A DNA stretch of 64,000 nucleotides from Fodinibius salipaludis (GTDB lineage Bacteria; Bacteroidota; Rhodothermia; Balneolales; Balneolaceae), in the NCBI RefSeq assembly GCF_002287075.1, contig NZ_NSKE01000005.1:124001-188000 (forward strand), read 5' to 3'. The notes beneath the pieces are model-generated. The model was not told where the DNA came from. It saw only the letters and a list, made by a program, of their open reading frames with translations, and ran no database searches. The position numbers were made by a program, and so were the translations under genes. Positions 1 through 8,327 of the stretch are shown here, one piece after another; position 1 is the stretch's first letter, and each line of letters begins with the position of its first letter.

Positions 1-365
1 TGTGCTATGGCATTCATCACCTTTTTAATGTGGTTACAAATGCTAAAAACAAAGCTGATGCTGTTCTTATCCGTGCTATTCAACCTCTTGATGGCAAAAA
101 AGAGATGTTGCAGCGTCGCAACAAAGAGAACATTAATCCTGCACTAACCGCAGGTCCCGGGCGGTTAACCCAGGCGCTGGGCATCACCACCGGTTTTGAT
201 GGCACACCACTTATTGCAAATTCGATCTGGATAGAAGATCGGCAGATTGATTTTGGTTCTTCCCTGGTAGCAAATAAACGGGTAGGAGTCGATTACGCCG
301 GAAAAGATGCAAAGCTCCCGTGGCGTTTTTATCCCCAAGAAAGTAAATGGGTGAGCCAGAAATAG
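1..365 (+). CDS. DNA-3-methyladenine glycosylase (AAG/MPG family), C-terminal part
   Basis: This is the 3' part of a base-excision repair gene; the 5' part lies left of the window, and codons are read from base 3. The visible start reads CYGIHHLFNVVT, matching the YGM-type strand of the alkyladenine glycosylase family, followed by VLIRAIQPLDG, which matches the family's conserved RALEPLEG-like segment. GPGRLTQALGI near the middle is also typical (GPGKLCKALGI-like). Enzymes of this family excise 3-methyladenine, hypoxanthine and related bases. The catalytic Glu should lie upstream and cannot be checked here. The gene ends just before a bidirectional terminator shared with the facing gene. Confidence 0.88.
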   Translation, partial: CYGIHHLFNVVTNAKNKADAVLIRAIQPLDGKKEMLQRRNKENINPALTAGPGRLTQALGITTGFDGTPLIANSIWIEDRQIDFGSSLVANKRVGVDYAGKDAKLPWRFYPQESKWVSQK

Positions 366-367
366 AA

Positions 368-398
368 AAAGCCTGTTTCGCTAAACGAAACAGGCTTT
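368..398. terminator. Bidirectional intrinsic terminator between convergent genes
   Basis: A perfect 13-bp stem (AAAGCCTGTTTCG / CGAAACAGGCTTT) encloses a 5-nt loop. The AAA/TTT ends give a U-rich tail on either strand. It lies between the glycosylase gene and the facing DUF4168 gene and could end both transcripts. Confidence 0.8.
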
Positions 399-423
399 CA
401 AAATGGAATATCAAAAAAGAGCG

Positions 424-912
424 TTAGTTCTGTCCGTTTTGCTGCTGCTGTTCTTGTGTAATTTTCTGATAGCGCTTAACTACCTCTGGATTTGATTGCA
501 ATGCCTTTACAATAGCTTGAAATCGCTGTGGCTGAAGTCCATTATTCTCCATTGCGTTCATAATTTCTTTTTGCTGAACCTTCATCAATTTCGGCTGGAT
601 TTCATCCACTGTTTTCTGCTCTTGCTCTGAAACATCCGCAGAATCAGTTTGAGGATTCCTTTGTTTCATCATAATCTCTTGAAACCGCTCAGGATCCATC
701 TCCTTATCAGCTAATAAGGAGACAATCTCGGCATCAATTTTTTCATTTACTTCACTGGTAACAGCGGCAAACTTTTTCAGCTCTTCATCACTGATACTGT
801 CTGGCTGTGTTTGCTGCATCTTCTGTTGCATGGGATTGCCTTGTGCTAAGACCGAACCGGCCATTAACAGAAAACCAAGTACAAAAGCCGCGGATTGTTT
901 AAAAAACTTCAT
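424..912 (-). CDS. DUF4168 domain-containing secreted protein
   Basis: 162 residues. A signal peptide (MKFFKQSAAFVLGFLLMAGSVLAQ) predicts export to the periplasm. The mature protein is helical, acidic and Gln-rich, with the ISDEELKKFAAV segment typical of DUF4168 near residue 40. Two similar short helical units, MDPERFQEIM and LQPQRFQAIV, suggest an internal duplication. No enzymatic motif is visible and the function is unknown; proteins of this family are small exported bacterial proteins. The gene is alone on its transcript, with a 219-bp AT-rich region upstream. The family call is from recognised sequence features. Confidence 0.75.
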   Translation of the reverse strand: MKFFKQSAAFVLGFLLMAGSVLAQGNPMQQKMQQTQPDSISDEELKKFAAVTSEVNEKIDAEIVSLLADKEMDPERFQEIMMKQRNPQTDSADVSEQEQKTVDEIQPKLMKVQQKEIMNAMENNGLQPQRFQAIVKALQSNPEVVKRYQKITQEQQQQNGQN

Positions 913-1131
913 AAAATATTGAGTAATTTAAAATTAAATAGATCTTACTTTAAAAATAAGCCCTGTAAACATAGAGATAATTTACTCCGATATAAAATAG
1001 CTTTGTCAAGCTGTTTTAGGGCTTTTGTGATTTGAGGTGGGCTAACGAATGCTTTTACAAAAAATTATACTCCACTTTCAGTATCGTTGAATAACATTTC
1101 TTTTCGGAATATGCATCTTCATGAATACTTT

Positions 1132-2460
1132 TTATTCGGAGATGACCAAAGGATTTTGTGATAACGTACCGAGAAATATGACTGCGATGGTAACCACCAA
1201 CAGTGCTGCCCCAAAATAGTTGTGGGTTACAACCTCCCAGGGAGAAATAGCAAAGGTACCACTAAGTAACAGAGCTTGGTTGCCATAGGGTAGAAAGCCT
1301 TGAGCTATACAGGCGAACGTATCCAGTACAGTAGCACTTCGTTTGGGAGAAATATCGTGCTTTCGGGCCAAGTCTCGACTCAGGTCACCGGTCACAACAA
1401 TAGAAACCACGTTGTTGGCGATACAGTAATCGGTGATAAAAACAAGCACGCCAATCGCAAACTGCTGAGCAAAATTTCCGGTTCTGGATACTTTTTCTGC
1501 CAATCGATTGATGTGATCCGATATCCACTGCAGACCTCCCTGCTGTTTAATAAATTCTCCCAATGACCCCACAAACATCGCCAGTATAAAAATACCCTGC
1601 ATATCAGCAAATCCCCCGGCAATATCGGTACCAAGTGCCGAAATTTCATAGCCGGTAAAAAAGACCCCCTGCAAAGCTGCCATCACAATTCCTAAAAGAA
1701 GCACAAGAAAAACATTCATCCCGCTTACAGCCAGTACCAAGATTGCCAAATACGGTAGTGTTGCCGCCCAGCTAAAAGCTTCGGGCGTAATCGGGGCCGA
1801 GTCGGTAGCTAAAAAGCCAAACACAAGTGTAGTGATAATAAAAGCCGGGAGAGCAAACTTCATGTTTTCCCAGAACTTTTCTTTCATCCCCACCACCTGA
1901 GTACGGGTCGACGCGATGGTGGTATCAGAAATAATGGAGAGATTATCTCCAAACATGGCACCACCCAATAGCGCACCTGCAATGAGTGGTTCGCCGGTTC
2001 CGGTTTGCTCTGCAAATCCCAAAGCAATAGGAGCCAAAGCAGCTATAGTACCTACCGATGTGCCCATCGCCAAAGAAATGAGTGCCGCAATAACAAATAG
2101 TCCCGGCAATATATATCCCGGTGGTACCAACAACAGTCCCGCATTCACTACCGCATCTACACCACCGGTAGCCGTCGCCACACTGGAGAATGCTCCGGCC
2201 AGTAAAAAGATAAAACACATCGTGATAATATTGTCATTACCGGCGCCTTTAATCAGCACCGCGATAGAATCAGCCAGTGATTTAGGATTTAATATAACAG
2301 CCAAAATAAGTGCCGGAATGATAGCAACCTGTCCCGGCAACTGCTGAAAGGGATGGTCAACACCAAAAAATTGCAGTGTTAACCCGGTACCCAAAAAGAG
2401 ACTAATAAAAAGCAGAATTGGAAGTAGCGAACGCTTGGCCGCACGATGATTTGTAATCAT
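1132..2460 (-). CDS. NhaC-family Na+/H+ antiporter
   Basis: 442 residues, almost entirely hydrophobic, with about ten to twelve membrane segments. The central segment GGAMFGDNLSIISDTTIAST (around residues 165-185) is characteristic of the NhaC/ion-transporter superfamily, as is the Gly/Ser-rich AMGTSVGTIAALAPIA region. The expected role is Na+ (or Li+) extrusion for protons at the inner membrane. It follows the copper ATPase by 75 bp on the same strand, so it may be read from the metal operon, but its substrate has no obvious link with copper. Substrate assignment is from the family only. Confidence 0.85.
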   Translation of the reverse strand: MITNHRAAKRSLLPILLFISLFLGTGLTLQFFGVDHPFQQLPGQVAIIPALILAVILNPKSLADSIAVLIKGAGNDNIITMCFIFLLAGAFSSVATATGGVDAVVNAGLLLVPPGYILPGLFVIAALISLAMGTSVGTIAALAPIALGFAEQTGTGEPLIAGALLGGAMFGDNLSIISDTTIASTRTQVVGMKEKFWENMKFALPAFIITTLVFGFLATDSAPITPEAFSWAATLPYLAILVLAVSGMNVFLVLLLGIVMAALQGVFFTGYEISALGTDIAGGFADMQGIFILAMFVGSLGEFIKQQGGLQWISDHINRLAEKVSRTGNFAQQFAIGVLVFITDYCIANNVVSIVVTGDLSRDLARKHDISPKRSATVLDTFACIAQGFLPYGNQALLLSGTFAISPWEVVTHNYFGAALLVVTIAVIFLGTLSQNPLVISE

Positions 2461-2535
2461 GGTATTCAGAATGCTATACCGGAATTAAAGCAAATTATTA
2501 TTGCCAATAATCTGTGTTTTTCCAGTAGAATGCAA

Positions 2536-4545
2536 TTATTCAATGCTGAGGAACCGGGCGTTAATTGCCACAATTACGGTACTTAACGACATCAGCACCG
2601 CTCCAACAGCCGGACTCAGCACAATGCCATAGCTTACCAGTACTCCCGCTGCCAAAGGAATGGCAAAAGCGTTATATCCGGTTGCCCAAAACAAATTTTG
2701 GATCATCTTTCGGTAGGTGGATTTGGCCAATTGGATCACAGCGGCCACGTCATTCGGATTGCTGTCAGTTAAAATAATATCGGCTGTTTCCACGGCAACA
2801 TCGGAGCCCGCCCCAATGGCAATACCCACGTCGGCCTGAGCCAGAGCAGGAGCATCATTTACCCCATCACCGGTCATCGCTACTTTAAGTCCGCGCTGCT
2901 GCACTTCTTTAATTTTATCAGCTTTTTCCTCAGGAAGTACTTCGGCAAAAAATTCTTCGAGTCCCAGCTCCTCCGCTACAAAAGCCGCGGTTTGTTCATT
3001 ATCACCCGTCAGCATCATGCAGCGAATACCCATATTATTTAACTTTTGAATGGCTTCGTACGAACTTTCTCTTATCTGATCACCGAGCGCAATAGCTCCC
3101 ACCAGCACATCATCAACAATCACAAACACTACCGTTTTTCCTTCCGTGGATAGCTTCTCATACCGCTTCCGAGGCAGCTCCATGTTTTGTTCTTCCACAT
3201 ATCCGGGACTTACGACATATATCTGCTTTCCATTTACTATTCCTTTGATCCCCTTGCCGGTAATCGAATCAAAACTCTGCACCTCATAGGTTGTATCGGT
3301 AGCTTCGAGGATCCCCTCCGCCAACGGATGCTCGGAATTTTGCTCCACGGATGCTGCCAGTTTTAGTAGTTCATCCTCATCATATGAGTCGGTGAACGTC
3401 AGCACATCGGTTACCCCAAATTGCCCTTCTGTGAGTGTACCGGTTTTATCAAAAATAATGGCGTCCACCGCCCGGGCCTGTTCAAAAGCAGTTCGATTAC
3501 GAATAAGGAAACCGTTCTGGGCAGCCAGTGACGTGGAAACGGCCACCACCAGCGGCACGGCCAATCCCAATGCATGCGGACACGTAATCACCATTACAGT
3601 AACGGTACGTTCCAGTGCAAAAATAAAGCTTTGGGACGAAAAGTACGTCCACCCAAAAAACGTCAACGCTCCGGCTCCCAATGCTATTAATGTAAGCCAA
3701 AAGGCCGCGCGGTTAGCCAAGTCCTGGGTACGCGATTTACTTTCCTGCGCCTGCTTAACCAGCTCAATCACTTGCGATAGAAAAGAATCATCACCTGTCT
3801 TATTTACTTCAATTTTTAACGACCCTTTTCCATTCACCGATCCACCAATAACTTCATCTCCCTCCTCTTTAGATACCGGCTTTGATTCGCCCGTCATCAG
3901 TGATTCGTTAACTGAAGAGTTTCCCTCTATAACAGTTCCATCAGCCGGCACTTTTTCGCCAGGCTTTATGAGTACACGATCTCCCACTTCCAATTCCTCG
4001 AGGGGAATATCTTCTGTATCTCCATCTTCCGTAACGCGATGAGCTTCACCGGGCATCAGCTTCGCCAACTCTTCGAGGGCACGAGAAGCACTCATCACCG
4101 AACGCATCTCAATCCAGTGGCCTACCAGCATAATATCCACCAACGTGGCCAGCTCCCAGAAAAAGACTTCACCCTCGACACCAAACACTACCACCGTGCT
4201 GTACACATAAGCTACCGTAATAGCCAGCCCAATCAGCGTCATCATGCCGGGCTCTTTTTTGCTCAGCTCATCATATAACCCCTTCAGGAAAGGCCATCCG
4301 CCGTAGAAAAAAACAAAGGATGACAGTACAAATGAGATATACAGATCGCCCTCAAATTGCAGGCTATCTCCAAGCCCCAAAAATCCCTGAATCATGTGAG
4401 ACAGTACTAAGATCGGTACCGTAACAATCAGCGAAATCCAGAACCGCCGTTTAAAATCCTCTGCCATAGCGGCATGATGTCCCTGGTGATTTTCATGTCC
4501 ATTTTGAACTTCATGATGTTCGTGCTCCTCGTGCTGATGTTCCAT
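2536..4545 (-). CDS. copB: Copper-translocating P-type ATPase, CPH (CopB/P1B-3) type
   Basis: 669 residues. A His-rich N-terminus (residues 1-24, ten His) replaces the usual CxxC metal-binding domains. Motifs in order: TGES in the actuator domain near 218, the intramembrane metal site CPH at 322-324, the phosphorylation site DKTGT at 366-370, an EHPLAEG His-Pro motif in the nucleotide domain, and TGDGVNDAPAL near the hinge. CPH rather than CPC marks the P1B-3 group, linked to Cu2+/Cu+/Ag+ export from the cytoplasm. Eight membrane segments are expected. Its place beside a CusABC set supports copper or silver resistance. The symbol follows the CPH subgroup; some databases may label it CopA. Confidence 0.9.
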   Translation of the reverse strand: MEHQHEEHEHHEVQNGHENHQGHHAAMAEDFKRRFWISLIVTVPILVLSHMIQGFLGLGDSLQFEGDLYISFVLSSFVFFYGGWPFLKGLYDELSKKEPGMMTLIGLAITVAYVYSTVVVFGVEGEVFFWELATLVDIMLVGHWIEMRSVMSASRALEELAKLMPGEAHRVTEDGDTEDIPLEELEVGDRVLIKPGEKVPADGTVIEGNSSVNESLMTGESKPVSKEEGDEVIGGSVNGKGSLKIEVNKTGDDSFLSQVIELVKQAQESKSRTQDLANRAAFWLTLIALGAGALTFFGWTYFSSQSFIFALERTVTVMVITCPHALGLAVPLVVAVSTSLAAQNGFLIRNRTAFEQARAVDAIIFDKTGTLTEGQFGVTDVLTFTDSYDEDELLKLAASVEQNSEHPLAEGILEATDTTYEVQSFDSITGKGIKGIVNGKQIYVVSPGYVEEQNMELPRKRYEKLSTEGKTVVFVIVDDVLVGAIALGDQIRESSYEAIQKLNNMGIRCMMLTGDNEQTAAFVAEELGLEEFFAEVLPEEKADKIKEVQQRGLKVAMTGDGVNDAPALAQADVGIAIGAGSDVAVETADIILTDSNPNDVAAVIQLAKSTYRKMIQNLFWATGYNAFAIPLAAGVLVSYGIVLSPAVGAVLMSLSTVIVAINARFLSIE

Positions 4546-4623
4546 AGCTCAAAAAGTTAAATTAAAATTAGGTAGTGTTCAGTAATTTAAACTATTCTAC
4601 ACCTCTGATTCATCGATATCAGA

Positions 4624-5109
4624 TTAGTAATCAACATGTTCCTTTTGCACACCGCAACTGGGCATCTTTTCTCCCATATACGGATTGATAATTTCTTCAT
4701 TCCGGCTCAGCCAGTGGGCACCATCGTTATTATTGGCCATCGGGCAGTACTGTAAGTGCAGTTCTTCACCTCCTTCATAATCCTGATTTTCAACCGCTTT
4801 TGCCAAATGTTTCGAAATATCAGCGAATGCCGACCGGAAATCATCAATATTATCAGCACTTTGGGCATTACCGAGCGCCTCCAGCATCTGTCCATGATGC
4901 TCGGCATGCATTTCTGCGTGATCTTCGTGGCTTTTCATCTCCTCATTATTTTTAGCTTCTTCGGACAAATTTTTGAGGTGTTCCCGCGCTTCGGACTCAT
5001 CATCCTCGGTCAGCGCATCTTTGACTTCCATATAGTGTTCCAACATCTCGAAAAGGTGATCGTTATGCTGATGTTTCTGTCCATAGGCGGTCACAGTTGT
5101 TATCAGCAA
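4624..5109 (-). CDS. DUF3347-type metal-resistance protein, 5' end apparently frameshifted
   Basis: 161 residues from a TTG codon in the readable frame. The first half is helical, acidic and His/Met-rich (HEDHAEMHAEHHGQM); the C-terminus holds YCPMANNNDGAHWLS and a CG pair. The same C-terminal module ends the neighbouring CusB, so the two are paralogous DUF3347 proteins, probably periplasmic copper binders. The start is odd. An ATG at 5144 would give MYYLKTILLTFF, a good beginning for a signal peptide, but it is out of phase by one base; the shift is needed at a run of seven T (complement of 5108-5114). Eight T would restore a complete signal peptide. This could be a sequencing error or a real mutation. 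Confidence 0.7.
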   Translation of the reverse strand: MLITTVTAYGQKHQHNDHLFEMLEHYMEVKDALTEDDESEAREHLKNLSEEAKNNEEMKSHEDHAEMHAEHHGQMLEALGNAQSADNIDDFRSAFADISKHLAKAVENQDYEGGEELHLQYCPMANNNDGAHWLSRNEEIINPYMGEKMPSCGVQKEHVDY

Positions 5110-5176
5110 AAAAAGGTAAGTAAAATAGTTTTTAGGTAATACATAGTTCTTTGCGTTAGTTTATTCTTAATGATTT

Positions 5177-7009
5177 CTAAAATTCAATTTCTTCAATAGT
5201 TTCTCCGCAGCCGAGCATATCCTCACCCTGATAGGGATTTCGGATTTCTTCCTCCTCGCTTAGCCAATAGGCACCGTCATTATCATTGGCCATCGGACAA
5301 TATTGGTAGTACAGCACGCCATCCACACCAAATTCGCGCACGCTTTCTATGAGAGATTCGGAAAGCGGAAAGAACGCCTCCCGCTGATCATCAATATCTT
5401 GGGCTTCGACGATATTTTCCGACTCTCCGTTCAAGGTTTCCTTCAGTTCCATCCAACGATTGTGCTGTTCTTGATCAAGAAGCGTCATATCCATATTCTC
5501 CAACTCCTCGAGTAGATTTTGGGCAGATTTAGATGCCAATTCCGCATCGTCTTCAACCAGCGCATTCTTCAGCTCCAGATACACTTCGATGGCTGATTTC
5601 AGCTGATCGCGAAATTCTTGAGGTGCTTCCGATTCTGCCCCGCTAATTTCTGATCTCATATCAGTGTGCTCGCTATAATCTCCTTTATCGGATGACTCTT
5701 CGCCCATACTTCCGTGATCATGTCCACCGGTATTGGCACCAGTACCGGGCTCAGGATTCATCATGCTAAGCTTATCAGCCAGTTGTGCCGCACTGTCGAT
5801 CATAAAGTTACCGTGCACAACCACCCGTTCGCCTTCTTCCAATCCTTCTTTTATGATGTAGAAGTTGCCCACCCGCTGACCAAGCAGTACCTGACGTGCA
5901 CTGAAAGAGGTCCGCTCGCTATTGGAATTCTCTACGTATACCAACGACCGTTCACCAGTCCACATCACCGCCGAGGCAGGTACTTGTAATTGGGCTTTAC
6001 CACCAGCAACCGATGAGGAAACGGTACCTTTGGCCAGCATATTGGGTTTTAGGTCGCCATTTGCATTTTCGGCCTCGGCCCGAACTGTGGCCGTGCGAAG
6101 CCGGTCTTCCAGTATGGGATCGATGTAGGTGATTTGTCCGCTGTACGTTTCACCGGGATGCGAGCGCACGGTAAACGATACGGAGTCACCTTCGGCCAGA
6201 CCACTGAGATCGTTTTCATAGGCTTCGAATTCTACCCAGACCGAAGAAAGATCGGCAACCTCAAATATGGGCTCAGCAAAATGAATATGATCCCCCACCG
6301 AGACATGTCGCGTGGTCACATATCCGCTGCGATGTGAATGAATATCAAAATTACGCCGAGGTTCACCATCCTCGATAATATTGTCAATGACAGTTTCCGA
6401 GATCTCCCAGTTAATCAACTTTTGCCGAGCAGCACGATACAGACGGGGATTGGACTCGCGTCTTTCGTAGGCTTCCAGCAATTCTTTCTGGGCAGATACC
6501 AGCTCCGGCGCATAGACCGAAGCAATGGGGTCACCCTGCTCCACGTGGGCCCCGGTAAAATCAAGATAGAGTTTCTCGATTCGACCGGGGAAATGGGCCG
6601 GTATAACTGCGGTACGTCGCTCATCCACTGTTACTTTGCCTGGCATGCGCGATTCTTTTATAGCCGGTTCGGACCTGACTTCGGTAGTCTGTACTTCTGC
6701 CAATTTCATGGCGGTGGCAGTCATCGTTAAGGCGTATGGATCTTCTTCGGAATCATTTTCATCCACGTTATCAACTGGAATAAGTTCCATTCCGCAAATG
6801 GGACAGTTTCCCGGCTCATCCTCTCGAACATTCGGATGCATGCTGCAGGTATAAACAATATTGCCCTCTTCATCGGTATGCTGTTCCTGCACATGCTCGT
6901 TAATATCGGATGGTTCTCCGGATCCGCTAAAAAACAGCCAACCAATAAAAATTCCACCAACCAGTATAGCTATATAGGTGCTTAGAGTTCGCTTATTCAT
7001 CGTTTTCAT
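5177..7009 (-). CDS. cusB: CusB-type RND efflux adaptor with heavy-metal-binding and DUF3347 domains
   Basis: 610 residues. An N-terminal membrane anchor (residues 12-28) precedes a YTCSMHPNV...CPICGMEL module (around 53-80), the heavy-metal-binding domain fused to many Bacteroidota CusB proteins. The central part (about 95-420) has the membrane-fusion layout: beta-barrel, lipoyl and helical hairpin regions. A Met/His-rich linker leads to a C-terminal DUF3347 domain ending in YCPMANDNDGAYWLS and GCG. The protein should link the inner-membrane CusA pump to the TolC-type channel and may hand copper over. Its start overlaps the tolC-like stop by 17 bp; the second ATG, three codons on, is an equally good start. 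Confidence 0.9.
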   Translation of the reverse strand: MKTMNKRTLSTYIAILVGGIFIGWLFFSGSGEPSDINEHVQEQHTDEEGNIVYTCSMHPNVREDEPGNCPICGMELIPVDNVDENDSEEDPYALTMTATAMKLAEVQTTEVRSEPAIKESRMPGKVTVDERRTAVIPAHFPGRIEKLYLDFTGAHVEQGDPIASVYAPELVSAQKELLEAYERRESNPRLYRAARQKLINWEISETVIDNIIEDGEPRRNFDIHSHRSGYVTTRHVSVGDHIHFAEPIFEVADLSSVWVEFEAYENDLSGLAEGDSVSFTVRSHPGETYSGQITYIDPILEDRLRTATVRAEAENANGDLKPNMLAKGTVSSSVAGGKAQLQVPASAVMWTGERSLVYVENSNSERTSFSARQVLLGQRVGNFYIIKEGLEEGERVVVHGNFMIDSAAQLADKLSMMNPEPGTGANTGGHDHGSMGEESSDKGDYSEHTDMRSEISGAESEAPQEFRDQLKSAIEVYLELKNALVEDDAELASKSAQNLLEELENMDMTLLDQEQHNRWMELKETLNGESENIVEAQDIDDQREAFFPLSESLIESVREFGVDGVLYYQYCPMANDNDGAYWLSEEEEIRNPYQGEDMLGCGETIEEIEF

Positions 7010-8327
7010 TTGTTAATTCATTTTCGTTCAAATTGTGGGTACCGGTCAGCATTTCGATGCGTGCGACAGCTGTATTTTGCCGGCCAATAGCTTCGGCCTG
7101 ACCCTCCTGGTAGTTCAACAGTCGGCGCTGCAGCCTCAGAATTTCTTCGAAATCAGTATCGGCGCTGGCGTAATCTTCGGTAAGCACATCGATTGCCTGA
7201 CGAGTACGTTCGATCTGTTGATCAGTATAATTTTTCAGATCCCGCTCGGCATTTTTGTAATCCCTAAGGCTTTCTTCGAACCGGGTTTGCAGCTTGTTTT
7301 TACGGGATACCTGCTGATGTTGCACCGACCGACTTTGTAGTTCAGCCTGCGTTTTTTGTGCCCGATATTTACCGCGATAAAGCGGAATCTTAACGGTGGC
7401 CCGCACCATCATCGCATCTCGTCCACTGTCAACAATGTCCATATCACTTTGACCAGTTAGGATATAGTCCATACCCAGCCCGAACTTGGGCCGCCCGTCC
7501 AGTTTAGCTACTCGTATGGCTTCTCTCGAAGCCTGTTGTTGTGCCTCAAGCTGATCCAATTGGGGATTATTTTCGAATACCATTGCCTTTAATGCTTCTT
7601 TGCTATTCGGCAGCGGTTCTGCCGAAACAGTCATGCGGTCAGACATATCTACCGAATCAGTATTTAATAATTCTGCAAAATTTTGCTTCAGCACTTCATG
7701 ATCCTCTAATAGATTTTCCAGCTTAACGCGGGCATCATCTAACTCAATTTGAGCCTGGAGTACATCGGCCTGACCGGTATTACCATCCTCATAATTTTGT
7801 ATCGCAAGCTCTTCCAGCGTCTCGAGAATGTTGATGTGTTCCTCTACAATAGTGATACGCCGCTGCATCACAAACAGATCGTACCAAATAGACTTTATTT
7901 CGTAAAAAAGTTTATTGGCTTGCTGTTGGAATATCCGAAATTTGGCATCCGACTCACTGCTTCTTACTGCCTTTCGGGCGCCCAGCGTTCCAAACCAGGG
8001 AAACGTCTGTCCGACTGAAAATCGCGCATTTTGCGGACCCAGCCGTGTTTCGATCGGACTAATAAAGTAGCCAAAGCTGACTTCCGGATCGGGCAATGCT
8101 CCGGCCTGCCGGATGCTCTCCATTGAAGCCAGGTAATCATTATAAGCTGATCGGAGCTCCGGATTTTCCTCAACCGCCAAACTCAAGTAGTCTTCAAGTT
8201 GGAGATCGGTATTTGGCTGGGATGCATCCTGTGACTTAACTACATACGGTACTGTTAAAATAAGCAGCACAATGATGCAAACCCGCGCATTCAAACATCG
8301 TAAAAAAGTATTTTCTATATTCATCAT
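6993..8327 (-). CDS. cusC: TolC-family outer-membrane efflux protein (CusC-like)
   Basis: 444 residues. A signal sequence (about residues 12-32) is followed by two repeats of long heptad-like helices with LEDYLSLAVEENPELRSAY at the start, the usual opening of outer-membrane efflux (OEP) domains. The family forms trimeric channels across the outer membrane and periplasm. The start codon overlaps the last base of the cusA stop (TAATG), and the end overlaps cusB, so translation is probably coupled. Metal specificity is inferred from the neighbours. Confidence 0.87.
   Translation of the reverse strand: MMNIENTFLRCLNARVCIIVLLILTVPYVVKSQDASQPNTDLQLEDYLSLAVEENPELRSAYNDYLASMESIRQAGALPDPEVSFGYFISPIETRLGPQNARFSVGQTFPWFGTLGARKAVRSSESDAKFRIFQQQANKLFYEIKSIWYDLFVMQRRITIVEEHINILETLEELAIQNYEDGNTGQADVLQAQIELDDARVKLENLLEDHEVLKQNFAELLNTDSVDMSDRMTVSAEPLPNSKEALKAMVFENNPQLDQLEAQQQASREAIRVAKLDGRPKFGLGMDYILTGQSDMDIVDSGRDAMMVRATVKIPLYRGKYRAQKTQAELQSRSVQHQQVSRKNKLQTRFEESLRDYKNAERDLKNYTDQQIERTRQAIDVLTEDYASADTDFEEILRLQRRLLNYQEGQAEAIGRQNTAVARIEMLTGTHNLNENELTNENDE

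Noticed and set aside
1132-2460. NhaC-type antiporter as a part of the copper-resistance machinery
   Set aside because: Same strand and close, but the family moves Na+/H+; no metal-binding feature was seen.
3392-4042. Long open frames on the strand opposite to the copper ATPase and the pump genes
   Set aside because: They are mirror readings of conserved genes with low-complexity products and no family match.
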